Origin: Actinomycetes bacterium
Lineage (GTDB): Bacteria > Actinomycetota > Actinomycetes > Propionibacteriales > Propionibacteriaceae
Assembly (NCBI GenBank): GCA_023393755.1
Contig: JAEXCA010000204.1
Span: 1 to 32,220, forward strand
Length of the DNA stretch: 32,220 nucleotides
Direction: 5' to 3'
Part shown: positions 7,391 through 14,896 of the stretch, piece after piece
How positions within the stretch are numbered: position 1 is the stretch's first letter
Layout: every line of letters starts with the position of its first letter
The notes under the pieces: generated by a model
What the model saw: the letters and a program-made list of their open reading frames with translations, nothing else
What the model was told of the DNA's origin: nothing
The model's database searches: none
Position numbers and translations under genes: made by a program

Positions 7391-7556
7391 GACGCGCGTT
7401 TCCACCGCATATGGCCGGACCTCGCGGCGGTGGCCGCGTGATTCGCGCATTGACGCCGCTTCTCGGCCCCGGTGGCGCGCCGGTATGCGGCGGGAATGCG
7501 CGGTCGGGGAGTGACGGCTGTGGTGAGCCCGGCTTAAGCGGTGTGGATGCGCGAAG
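7391..7556. repeat. Structured ~160-bp repeat, left copy
   Basis: Four related ~18-base motifs with consensus close to GCGCATTCCCNCCGC lie in the order forward, forward, reverse, reverse: 7394-7413, 7445-7461, 7482-7501 and 7536-7552. The first and third end in CGCATA, the second and fourth in CGCTTA/CGCTT, so the best pairing is 1 with 3 and 2 with 4 (pseudoknot-like), with nested pairing also possible. A second copy at 18851-19016 has identical spacing between all four motifs. The block lies between the promoter of the helicase gene and the 3' end of the oxidoreductase gene; no protein gene fits here. Confidence 0.75.
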
Positions 7557-7593
7557 CGAGAATCGGATCGGCGGGGTCGATCTCAGCCGGCAG

Positions 7594-8508
7594 TCAGGCC
7601 CGAGCCGCCTGCGCGGCCCGGATGGTGTTGCCCACCACGGTTCGACCCACCCGCCAGTCGACCGGGACGCGGCCCGCCCGCGTGAGCAGCTGCTCGACCA
7701 AGCCGGCGAAGCCGAGGTTGTGGTTGGGTCCGGAGACATCGAGTTCCACCCCACGGATCCCGTCGGCGGTCAGCAACTCGATCGCGTAGCGATCCGGTCC
7801 GGGGAGCCCGGTGACCGTCGCCTGCACCGGAACGGGTGGACGATCGGCGAAGGTCAGCCGTCCAGTCACCCCCGCCGCGTCCTCGGAGAGGGTCGCCGAC
7901 CCGGCTCGGCGGCGCACCCAGCCGGAGGCGGCGGTCAGCACGCCGCCGGGCAGCAGGGTGTCGACCAGTTCCCAGGCGTGGACGCCGACGGTCACCAGGG
8001 TCCCGCCGCCGACCGACGGATCGTCCTGCCAGCACTGCCGTGCGGTCTGGAAGGGCGCGTTGTCGTGCTGGGCGATGACCCGGACGGCGAGGATCTCCGC
8101 CCCGAGGGTGCGGCGGCGCAGCTCGGCCACGGCCGGAGCGAACCTCAGCACCGATGCGGTGCCGATCGTCCCCGCAGGGGCACTGGCGACCACCTGCTCC
8201 CAGGCGTCGAGCTGCCGGGGAGTGGCCGCGACCACCTTGTTGAAGAAGGCCGGGATCCCGGCCGCCAGCACGGCGGCGGCCGTCCTGACCAGGTCGGATG
8301 GGTGCGGGGTCGCGATGATCAGCTCCGGACGGTCGGCGCAGAGCGCCGCCACAGACTCCCGTTCCGGGCAGCCGAACCGATGGGCGAAAGCCCGGCGCCG
8401 CTCTGGATCGGGGTCGCTCACCCCGGAGATCGAGGCGCCGAGCGTCACAGCGTTGGCCGCGTCGGAATGGGGATGGGAGTGCGCCAGCCCGGCGAAGCCG
8501 ATCCGCAC
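7594..8508 (-). CDS. Gfo/Idh/MocA family oxidoreductase
   Basis: A 304-residue NAD(P)-dependent dehydrogenase. The N terminus VRIGFAGLAHSHPHSDAA forms the first Rossmann strand and loop; LIIATPHPSDLVRTAAAVLA and IPAFFNKVVAATPRQLDAWE correspond to the family's 'EKP' region, although Lys appears as FNKV rather than EKP. Members oxidise or reduce hydroxyls of sugars, inositols and sugar acids. It is the last gene of the leftward operon, starting with GTG two bases after the preceding stop, so it is translationally coupled. The His-rich 'HSH' near the N terminus is typical of a poorly characterised subgroup. Substrate unknown; context suggests a sugar-derived acid. Confidence 0.8.
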   Translation of the reverse strand: MRIGFAGLAHSHPHSDAANAVTLGASISGVSDPDPERRRAFAHRFGCPERESVAALCADRPELIIATPHPSDLVRTAAAVLAAGIPAFFNKVVAATPRQLDAWEQVVASAPAGTIGTASVLRFAPAVAELRRRTLGAEILAVRVIAQHDNAPFQTARQCWQDDPSVGGGTLVTVGVHAWELVDTLLPGGVLTAASGWVRRRAGSATLSEDAAGVTGRLTFADRPPVPVQATVTGLPGPDRYAIELLTADGIRGVELDVSGPNHNLGFAGLVEQLLTRAGRVPVDWRVGRTVVGNTIRAAQAARA

Positions 8509-8510
8509 CG

Positions 8511-9494
8511 TCAGGCCATCAGGGAGAGCCGGGCCGGATCCACCGCGTGCCGCAACGGCGACCCGGCGACGAAGGCTTCGATCTCGGCGGTGACGATCGC
8601 TCCCTGCCGGCGGCGTCCCTCCCAGGTGCCGGCCGCCCGATGCGGGGTCAGCAGCACATTGGGCAGCCCGCGGAACTGACTGTCGAGTGGCAGCGGCTCC
8701 TCGTCGAAGACATCGATGGCGGCGTCGATCCGTCCGGTCCGCAGCTCCCGCAGCAGGGCGGCCTCGTCGACCAGCCAGGAGCGCGCCGTGTTCACCAGGC
8801 CGGCGCCGTCGGGCATCAGGGCGAGTTCGCGGGCGCCGATCAGCCGATGGGTCTCGGGCAGCGAGGGCGCGTGCAGGGCGACGATCCTGGCCCGGCTCAA
8901 GGCATCGTCCAGGCACAGCAGCTCGGCCCCCAGGCCAGCTGCCTCGCCCGCCGAAACGGTGGGATCGACCAGCAGTGGCTCGGCGCCCAGCACCCGAAGC
9001 AACTCCAGGTAGGCCCGGCCGGTGCGGGAGGCCCCGATGACCGCGATCGGGGCTCCGAGCAGTTCGTGCTGCACCGCGCCGGCGTCGTACCAGCGCCCGT
9101 CCCGCAGGCCGTGATGCAGCCGCGGCAGCCGATGCAGCAGCGCCAGGGTGAAGGCGAGCGAGACCTCCGCGACCGGCCGGGCCATCGCCGCGCCGGCCTG
9201 GGTCACGATCACCCCGCGCTCGAACACCGCGTCGGTCACCAGCGCCCGGACGGACGCACCGATGTGCGCGATCAGCCCCAGCCGCGGCAGTCGGTCGAGC
9301 ACCTCGGACGAGAACGGTCCCGTTCCCCAACTGCTGATCACGACCCGCGCCCGGGCGGGAACCTCGTCGAGCGAGTCCACCCGCAGAAAGCCACCCTCCA
9401 CCAGGTCGGCAGCGGCCCGAAGCCGCGCCAGCTCATCCGGGCCGAAGAGTTCCGCCATCAGCGGCTCAGGCACCACCGCGACCAGGGCGCTCAT
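8511..9494 (-). CDS. D-isomer specific 2-hydroxyacid dehydrogenase family protein
   Basis: A 327-residue protein of the D-2-hydroxyacid dehydrogenase family. The nucleotide loop reads IAVIGASRTGRAYLELL (a GxSxxGR variant of GxGxxG). Catalytic residues are in place: Arg in LVNTARSWLVDEAALL, Glu in DVFDEEPLP and His in LLTPHRAAGTWEGRR. The family interconverts 2-keto and 2-hydroxy acids with NAD(P)H. Its ATG overlaps the stop of the DHDPS-like gene (ATGA). The combination suggests that a 2-keto acid released or made by the aldolase is reduced, or the reverse, which is inference. Confidence 0.85.
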   Translation of the reverse strand: MSALVAVVPEPLMAELFGPDELARLRAAADLVEGGFLRVDSLDEVPARARVVISSWGTGPFSSEVLDRLPRLGLIAHIGASVRALVTDAVFERGVIVTQAGAAMARPVAEVSLAFTLALLHRLPRLHHGLRDGRWYDAGAVQHELLGAPIAVIGASRTGRAYLELLRVLGAEPLLVDPTVSAGEAAGLGAELLCLDDALSRARIVALHAPSLPETHRLIGARELALMPDGAGLVNTARSWLVDEAALLRELRTGRIDAAIDVFDEEPLPLDSQFRGLPNVLLTPHRAAGTWEGRRRQGAIVTAEIEAFVAGSPLRHAVDPARLSLMA

Positions 9495-10555
9495 CCCAGC
9501 CAGTTCGCCAGGTTCGCTCTGACGAACTCCTCGTCGGTGAGCTCCGGATAGGCCAGCCGCACCCGGGCGATCTCCTCGGACTGCCCGGGGGACAGACCCT
9601 CCTCCGGATCCAGGCACCAGGTGCCGACCAGCAAACCCTGCTGCCGCAGCAGCTCGTGCACCCCGGCGATCACGCCGTGGAAGTCGTTGGCCGGGTCGAA
9701 GACCGCCTGGTTGATGTCCAACAGATCGGCGGCCACCCGGCCCAGGTCGCGGTAGGCGACCGCGTCCCCGGCCATGGCGCGGTGCGCCTGCTCCAGCAAC
9801 CGGACCGCCGCGCGGGTGCCGACCGCCCACTGGCCGAGCAGCCCGCCGACGAACCGCAGGGTGCGCGGGCCCCGCGGGGTCTCCACGTGGAACTCGGTGA
9901 GCAGGTCGGCGACGATCGCGTCGTCGTTGCCGGTGTACAGCGCGATCTCGTCCGCACGACCGGACGCGGCGACGCCGCGGACCAGCTCGAGGGTGCGGTA
10001 CCGGTCGAACGGCGCCGCCTTGACCGCGACCACGCTGGGCAGCTGGGCGAACCGGCGCCAGAACTCCCGATCCAGGACCGGCCCGCCGATCGCCACCTGC
10101 AGGTAGAAACCGATCACCGGCAGCACCGTGCCCACCGCCGCCGCCCGCTCGAGCAGCGCCTCCGGGTCGGCACCGGCATCGCGCGGGCTGACCAGCACCG
10201 CGTCGTACCCCAGCGAGCGGGCCAGCTCGGCCTCCGCGACGGCCTGCGCGGTTCCCCCCGCCACCCCGGCGATCCGGATCACCTCGGGACGGGCGCACCG
10301 GTCCAGTTCCTCGGCGGCCAGCGCCAGGACGGGCTCGAACAGGTCGTGTTCCGCATCCCGGATCTCGAACTGGGTGGTGTGGACGCCGATCGCGATCCCG
10401 CCCGCGCCCGCGTCCAGGTAGTAGCGGGTGAGCGCCCGCTGCCGGCGCTCGTCCAGGGTCCGCTCGGCGGTCAGGGCCAGCGGATGCGCAGGCACCACCG
10501 CCCCGGACGCCAGGGTGCGCGCGGCTTCGGGACGAAGCCGGGGAACCGTCGCCAT
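9491..10555 (-). CDS. Dihydrodipicolinate synthase/N-acetylneuraminate lyase family aldolase
   Basis: A 354-residue class I aldolase-fold protein, longer than the usual ~300. The Schiff-base lysine is likely Lys179 in VVAVKAAPFDRYRTLE; GAGGIAIGVHTTQFEIRD and DAVLVSPRD match barrel strands. The segment normally holding the catalytic Tyr reads PVIGFYLQVAIGG, so the canonical YN/T pattern is altered, and ~60 extra C-terminal residues follow. The family cleaves or condenses pyruvate with aldehydes in sialic acid, KDG and related pathways. It is flanked by overlapping genes on both sides (TGATG and ATGA). The true substrate is not predictable; this is not housekeeping dapA, given its context and divergence. 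Confidence 0.8.
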   Translation of the reverse strand: MATVPRLRPEAARTLASGAVVPAHPLALTAERTLDERRQRALTRYYLDAGAGGIAIGVHTTQFEIRDAEHDLFEPVLALAAEELDRCARPEVIRIAGVAGGTAQAVAEAELARSLGYDAVLVSPRDAGADPEALLERAAAVGTVLPVIGFYLQVAIGGPVLDREFWRRFAQLPSVVAVKAAPFDRYRTLELVRGVAASGRADEIALYTGNDDAIVADLLTEFHVETPRGPRTLRFVGGLLGQWAVGTRAAVRLLEQAHRAMAGDAVAYRDLGRVAADLLDINQAVFDPANDFHGVIAGVHELLRQQGLLVGTWCLDPEEGLSPGQSEEIARVRLAYPELTDEEFVRANLANWLG

Positions 10556-11589
10556 CAGAACCGCCCGTCCCGGACCGCCCACTTGGTGGGTTTGGCGGTT
10601 CTGGGCAGCCCGTCGGCCAGCCAGGCCGCCTGCCACTGGATCAGGGTCTCGGCGCAGACCGAGGGGTAGCCGAACTCGGCCATGCAGCGGCGGGCGTCGC
10701 TGAGCAGCGCGGTCGGCTGCGGCTCGTCCACCAGGGTCACCTCGCGGCCCAGCAGCCTGCCGAACTGCCGGGCCACCGACGCTACGCTGAGCAGTTCCGG
10801 ACCGGTCAGGTTGATCGTGAAGACCTCGGACGAGGCGCGGCTGAGGCTGCGCAGCACGACCTCGTTGGCGTACCCCTGCCAGACCACGTTGACGTTCGAG
10901 GTGGCCAGGGAGACCGGCTCGCCGGCCAGGACGGCGCTGCCGATGTCGGCCAGGACGCCGTAGCGCAGGTCGACCGCATAGTTCAGCCGGATCAGCGCGA
11001 CACGGGTCCCGCGGGCTTGGGCGCCGAACTCGAAGACCCGCTCCCGTCCCAGGCAGGACTGGGCGTACTCGCCGATCGGTGCCGGTGGGACGTCCTCGGC
11101 GGCGCCACCTGAGGAGGCGGGGAGGAACGGGTAGACGTTGCCGGTGGAGAGCGCGGCGATCGCGCTGCTCCGATAGCGCCGCGCGACCCGGTCGGGCAGT
11201 GCCGCGTTGACCTCCCAGGCCCAGGAGGCGTGCGTGGCGGCGCCGAACTTGGCACCGACCATGAAGATCACCTGCTCGGCGTCCGGCAGGACGGAGAGGT
11301 CGTCGTTTTCGATCAGGTCGAACGGCACGACGGTCACCCCCGCCGCCTCGAGCCGCTGGCGTACCGCGGGGTCGCCGAACCGGGAGACCGCGTAGACGGC
11401 GTCCCGCTCCCGTCCGGCCGCGTCCAGACCGCGACGGGCCAGCCGGGCCAGGGTGGGGCCCATCTTGCCGCCGGCACCCAGGATGACCAGGTCTCCCCGT
11501 CCCTCGGCCAGCTCCTCGACCAGGCCGGTTCTCGGAGTGGTCAGTGCCTCCTCGAGTTCGGCCTCCGAGGTGAATCCCCGCTGTGGCAC
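10555..11589 (-). CDS. NAD-dependent epimerase/dehydratase (extended SDR) lacking the catalytic Lys
   Basis: About 344 residues. GDLVILGAGGKMGPTLARLA is the NAD-binding loop; ALSTGNVYP holds the catalytic Ser/Thr and GEYAQSCLGRERVFE the catalytic Tyr. In the YxxxK motif the Lys position is Cys (Y-A-Q-S-C), which would be unusual for an active SDR. The protein otherwise resembles UDP-sugar epimerases in length and order. I prefer GTG 11589 because AAAGGAG lies eight bases upstream; an ATG at 11616, three bases after the permease stop, would add nine residues and encode that ribosome site within the gene. It sits in the ABC-transporter operon, so it likely modifies the imported compound. Confidence 0.78.
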   Translation of the reverse strand: MPQRGFTSEAELEEALTTPRTGLVEELAEGRGDLVILGAGGKMGPTLARLARRGLDAAGRERDAVYAVSRFGDPAVRQRLEAAGVTVVPFDLIENDDLSVLPDAEQVIFMVGAKFGAATHASWAWEVNAALPDRVARRYRSSAIAALSTGNVYPFLPASSGGAAEDVPPAPIGEYAQSCLGRERVFEFGAQARGTRVALIRLNYAVDLRYGVLADIGSAVLAGEPVSLATSNVNVVWQGYANEVVLRSLSRASSEVFTINLTGPELLSVASVARQFGRLLGREVTLVDEPQPTALLSDARRCMAEFGYPSVCAETLIQWQAAWLADGLPRTAKPTKWAVRDGRF

Positions 11590-11619
11590 GGCGTGTGCTC
11601 CTTTCGTGGTGGTCATGGG

Positions 11620-12477
11620 TCAGCCCTTGATGCCGGTTCCGGTGACGCCCTCCTGGACGTACCGCTGGGCGATCAGGTAGGCGAAGAAGATGGGCAGCAG
11701 GGCGACCACCGAGCCGGCGAGCATGGTGCTCAACGGGACGGTCTGCTGCTGCAGCGAGGCGATGCCGACGGTCAGCGTCCACATCGTGCTGGCCTTGGCC
11801 ACGATCAGCGGCCAGAGGAAGTCGTTCCAGTGCCACAGGAAGACGAAGATCCCCAGGGTGGCGAGGATCGGCTTGCACAGCGGCAGGACGAGCCAGAGGA
11901 AGATCCGCAGCTCGCCGGCGCCGTCCATCCGGGCGGCCTCGAAGAGTTCGTCGGGCAGGCCCTGGATGAACTGGCGCATCAGGAACACCGCCTGGGCGTT
12001 GGCCAGGGTCGGCAGGATGAGCCCCCAGTAGGTATTCACGCCGCCGAGGTTCGCGATCAGGATGAAGGTCGGGATCAGGGTGACGTGGAAGGGCACCATC
12101 ACCATCGCCAGGAAGGACCAGAACATCGCGTCCCGGCCGGGGAACCGCTTCTTGGCGAAGGCGTAGCCGGCCAGCGCGGAGAAGAACAGCACCGCGACCA
12201 CGGAGACCACCGAGTAGACGGCGGTGTTGAGCAGCCAGATCAGCAGGTTCTTCCCGGAGAGAACCTGGGCATAGGAGTCGAAGGAGAGGTTCCACGGCAG
12301 CAGCGAGCCGGGCAGTTCGACGAGGGCGCCGGGCCGCAGGCTGAGCACCACCATGGCGTAGAACGGGAAGAAGCAGACCGCGGCGGCGACGCCCAGCCAC
12401 AGCCAGCGCAGCACGACCCCCACGCCGCTGGGTTCGAGCGCCCGGTACGAGCGCCGGACGGGGTCGGTGGCGGTCAC
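11620..12477 (-). CDS. Carbohydrate ABC transporter permease (MalG type)
   Basis: A 285-residue inner-membrane permease of the CUT1 group with about six hydrophobic segments. The cytoplasmic EAA loop reads EAARMDGAGELRIFLWLVLPLCKP, which docks to the ATPase. The C terminus QRYVQEGVTGTGIKG is typical of MalG-like proteins. The GTG start overlaps the stop of the MalF-type gene (GTGA). No ATPase gene is adjacent; in actinobacteria such importers commonly share an MsiK-type ATPase encoded elsewhere. Confidence 0.93.
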   Translation of the reverse strand: MTATDPVRRSYRALEPSGVGVVLRWLWLGVAAAVCFFPFYAMVVLSLRPGALVELPGSLLPWNLSFDSYAQVLSGKNLLIWLLNTAVYSVVSVVAVLFFSALAGYAFAKKRFPGRDAMFWSFLAMVMVPFHVTLIPTFILIANLGGVNTYWGLILPTLANAQAVFLMRQFIQGLPDELFEAARMDGAGELRIFLWLVLPLCKPILATLGIFVFLWHWNDFLWPLIVAKASTMWTLTVGIASLQQQTVPLSTMLAGSVVALLPIFFAYLIAQRYVQEGVTGTGIKG

Positions 12478-13373
12478 TTCTGCCTCCCGAGCACGAGGTT
12501 CTGGATCAGGGCGACCACCAGGGTCATCACGAACAGGGCGACCCCGACGGCCGCCGCGTAGCCGTAGTCCATGTACTTGAACCCCTGGTCGTACAGCAGG
12601 TAGACCAGCGAGTAGCTGGCGTTCGCCGGACCGCCCCCGGTGGTCACGTAGATGACCTCGAAGACCTGGAAGGCGAAGGTGGTCTCGATCACCGCCAGGA
12701 AGAAGATGGTCGGACGCAGGTGGGGCAGGATGATCGCCCGGAACCGCTGCCAGGCGTTGGCGCCGTCCAGCAGGGCCGCCTCCTCCAACTCGCGGGAGAC
12801 GTCCTGCAGCGCCGCGATGAAGATCATCATCCCGTAGCCGAACCGCGACCAGATGCCGATGATGATCAGCGCCGGGATCACCAGGACGGTGTCGGTCAGC
12901 CAGGACCGGCCGAGCCCGACAGGCTCCATCAGGACCGCCCAGGGGCCGGAACTGGAGAAGATCCAGGAGAAGATCGCCCCGGCCAGCACCAGCGAGGTGA
13001 TCACCGGAAGGAAGAACACCGAGCGGAAGAACCGGGCGCCGCGGAAGGCCCGCCGGACCCCCAGGGCCATCACCAGCGAGAGGGCGATCGCGATCGGCAC
13101 CGCGAAGACTGTGTACAGCAGGGTGGTGGTGAGCGCCCGCCAGAACAGCGGGTCCCCGATCAGCCGCTGGAAGTGATCCAGCCCCCGCCAGCCGATCTCA
13201 CCGGTGATGCTGTAGTCGAAGAAGCTCAGCGCCACCCCGGCCAGGGTGGGACCGAACCGGAAGACCAGGAAGAGCAGGAACGCCGGCAGGACGAACAGCA
13301 GGGCGATCCGGGCCTCACGGCGGGCCAGCACGCGCATCGCGCGGGGCCGAGCGGGCGCTGTGGCGGTCTGCAT
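12474..13373 (-). CDS. Carbohydrate ABC transporter permease (MalF type)
   Basis: A 299-residue CUT1 permease with six predicted membrane segments starting with IALLFVLPAFLLFLVFRFGP. The EAA loop is EEAALLDGANAWQRFRAIILPHLRP. The ATG at 13373 is preferred since GGAGAG lies just before it; an upstream in-frame start would add an Arg-rich tail encoded by the intercistronic hairpin. It pairs with the MalG-type gene downstream and the binding protein upstream to form an importer. Confidence 0.93.
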   Translation of the reverse strand: MQTATAPARPRAMRVLARREARIALLFVLPAFLLFLVFRFGPTLAGVALSFFDYSITGEIGWRGLDHFQRLIGDPLFWRALTTTLLYTVFAVPIAIALSLVMALGVRRAFRGARFFRSVFFLPVITSLVLAGAIFSWIFSSSGPWAVLMEPVGLGRSWLTDTVLVIPALIIIGIWSRFGYGMMIFIAALQDVSRELEEAALLDGANAWQRFRAIILPHLRPTIFFLAVIETTFAFQVFEVIYVTTGGGPANASYSLVYLLYDQGFKYMDYGYAAAVGVALFVMTLVVALIQNLVLGRQK

Positions 13374-13401
13374 GGTCTCTCCTCGTCGACGGCCGCGGGC
13401 G

Positions 13402-13434
13402 CGGTGTGCGGGACCAGGACGGCCCCGCACACCG
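13402..13434 (-). promoter_or_regulatory. Intercistronic stem-loop after the binding-protein gene
   Basis: CGGTGTGCGGG and CCCGCACACCG (13402-13412 and 13424-13434) form a perfect 11-bp stem with an 11-base loop, starting six bases after the stop of the binding-protein gene. There is no T-run. Such stems after binding-protein genes often stabilise the 5' mRNA and lower permease expression, giving excess binding protein. Confidence 0.65.
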
Positions 13435-13440
13435 ATCCTC

Positions 13441-14712
13441 CTACTTCTTCAGCAGTGGCTCAGCCGCCTTGGCCGCGGCGTCCAGTGCCTCCTGCGGCGA
13501 CTTCTGGCCGAGCAGTGCGGCCTGGATCTCCGGAGTGAGGACGCCCATCACCGCGCGAGCGCTGGTGTTGAGCTCGCCCACCGTGGCGGTGGGGATGCTC
13601 GCCTCGACGGCCGAGAGCACCGGATCGTCCGCGTACAGGCCGCTGACCGACTTCAGTGCCGAGAAGAAGCCGGCGGTCTTCAGCAGCGGGACCACCTGAT
13701 CGGCGCTGCTGGCGAACTCGGCGAAGGCGCCGGCCGCCTCGTTGCTCTCCGCGCCCTTCAGCAGGGCGAGCGAGCCGACCGTGCCGTAGGAGACCGACGC
13801 CTTGTCGGTCAGCGGCGGCAGCACGACGATGTTGTCGCCCCAGAAGGGAGCCAGATCAACCGCGGCATGGTCCCAGGTGCAGCCGACCTTGCCCTGCGCG
13901 ATGGCGCCCTGCTCGACCGGCACGTTGGTGGTGATCAGGTCGGGGTCGAGCGCCTTCTGCTTGGCCAGCTCGGTGATGAAGGTCAGCGCGCGGACGCCGG
14001 CCTCGTCGTTGAAAGCCACCGAAGCGCCGTCGTCGCCGAAGATGTGCCCACCGGCCTGCCACAGCAGCGGGTAGAAGGAGAGGTTCAGCGTCATCTCGGG
14101 GTTGCCCGAGTAGCCGATGGCGTACATCCCCTTCTCGGTGAACTTCGGCGCCATGGCCAGGACGTCGTCCCAGGTCTTGGGGTAGTCGGTCACGCCCGCG
14201 GCCTTGAACGCCTCGGCATTGCAGAGCAGCGGGTTGGCCGTGGTGAGGATCGGCGCGCCCATCAGTTGCCCGTCCATCGTCACCGAAGCGGAGACGTTGT
14301 CGAGCAGGTCGGCCTTGTGGGCGTCGCTCAGGAACGGACCGATCGGCTCGATCGCGTCCTTGTAGGCGGCGAGCTGATCGGGGATCAGGTACACCAGATC
14401 CGGGGCGACCTTGCCGGCGATGGCGGTCTGCAGCGCCTCGTCGCGGTTCGCCCAGGGGAAGATCTCGTAGTCGACGGTGATGTTCTGGTTCTTCGCCTCG
14501 AAGGCGCTGACCACCTGATCCCAGTGTTCCTTGTGCTTGGCCTCGTCGGCCACAATCGGGTAGAGCCACAGGGTGACGTGCTGCGGCTGGCCCGAGGCGG
14601 GGCTGCCGCCGGGACTCTGAGCCGGCGTCTGGCCACCACCGGTTGCGCAACCCGCCATCAGCAGGGCCGCGGTGAGGCCAGCGGCCACACCTGTGAACTT
14701 CGTGACGCGCAT
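13441..14712 (-). CDS. Extracellular solute-binding lipoprotein (family 1, sugar-type)
   Basis: A 423-residue substrate-binding protein. It has a lipoprotein signal: MRVTKF, a hydrophobic stretch and the lipobox LLMAGC with Cys22, followed by a Gly/Pro/Ser/Gln linker to about residue 45. The body starts HVTLWLYPIVADEAKHKEHWDQ, with FEAKNQNITVDYE and PDLVYL motifs typical of family 1 binding proteins (MalE/UgpB-like). It would capture the ligand at the outer face of the membrane and deliver it to the two permeases. AAAGGAG four bases before the ATG at 14712 supports this start over an upstream in-frame one. The ligand is unknown, but the two Trp-rich patches (WLYP, PWANRD) suit a sugar. Confidence 0.92.
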   Translation of the reverse strand: MRVTKFTGVAAGLTAALLMAGCATGGGQTPAQSPGGSPASGQPQHVTLWLYPIVADEAKHKEHWDQVVSAFEAKNQNITVDYEIFPWANRDEALQTAIAGKVAPDLVYLIPDQLAAYKDAIEPIGPFLSDAHKADLLDNVSASVTMDGQLMGAPILTTANPLLCNAEAFKAAGVTDYPKTWDDVLAMAPKFTEKGMYAIGYSGNPEMTLNLSFYPLLWQAGGHIFGDDGASVAFNDEAGVRALTFITELAKQKALDPDLITTNVPVEQGAIAQGKVGCTWDHAAVDLAPFWGDNIVVLPPLTDKASVSYGTVGSLALLKGAESNEAAGAFAEFASSADQVVPLLKTAGFFSALKSVSGLYADDPVLSAVEASIPTATVGELNTSARAVMGVLTPEIQAALLGQKSPQEALDAAAKAAEPLLKK

Positions 14713-14740
14713 GGTGCTCCTTTGCTTCGGCAATGCGACT

Positions 14741-14777
14741 GACTCGATTATGACATTTGAGTGGGATAATTAGTCAA
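14741..14777 (-). promoter_or_regulatory. Promoter and overlapping operator of the leftward operon
   Basis: On the minus strand TTGACT (14777-14772) and CATAAT (14752-14747) form a -35/-10 pair with a 19-base spacer. An imperfect inverted repeat, GACTCGATTAT (14741-14751) with ATAATTAGTC (14766-14775), covers the -10 with one arm and most of the -35 with the other. This AT-rich dyad is the best operator candidate for the divergent ROK regulator, whose relatives bind AT-rich palindromes. Confidence 0.6.
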
Positions 14778-14837
14778 GGGTTGTGTCCTAACCGTTACCG
14801 GACGTTCTGAGATGGCTCGCTCCCAAGGGCGTGGTGA

Positions 14838-14875
14838 CGGTCGCTATTTCGCGATCACACTGTGCTATTTTGGCT
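14838..14875 (+). promoter_or_regulatory. Candidate promoter region of the ROK-led operon
   Basis: TGCTATTTT near 14866-14874 resembles an extended -10 (TGnTATnnT) about 22 bases before the ATG at 14897. The heptamer GCTATTT also occurs 30 bases upstream, so the pair may be a repeated protein-binding site. No clear -35 is visible. Confidence 0.35.
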
Positions 14876-14896
14876 CCGACGAGGAAAGGAACGCGG

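Noticed and set aside
6004..7392. A 462-codon forward reading frame opposite the helicase
   Set aside because: It is antisense to conserved helicase motifs and has typical mirror-frame composition without any domain.
9491..10555. Housekeeping dapA
   Set aside because: Too long, altered Tyr region and located in a sugar-type operon.
9491..12400. A 969-codon minus-strand reading frame
   Set aside because: Only the C-terminal third is the DHDPS-like protein; the upstream part is an Arg/Gly/Pro-rich shadow of the permease and SDR genes.
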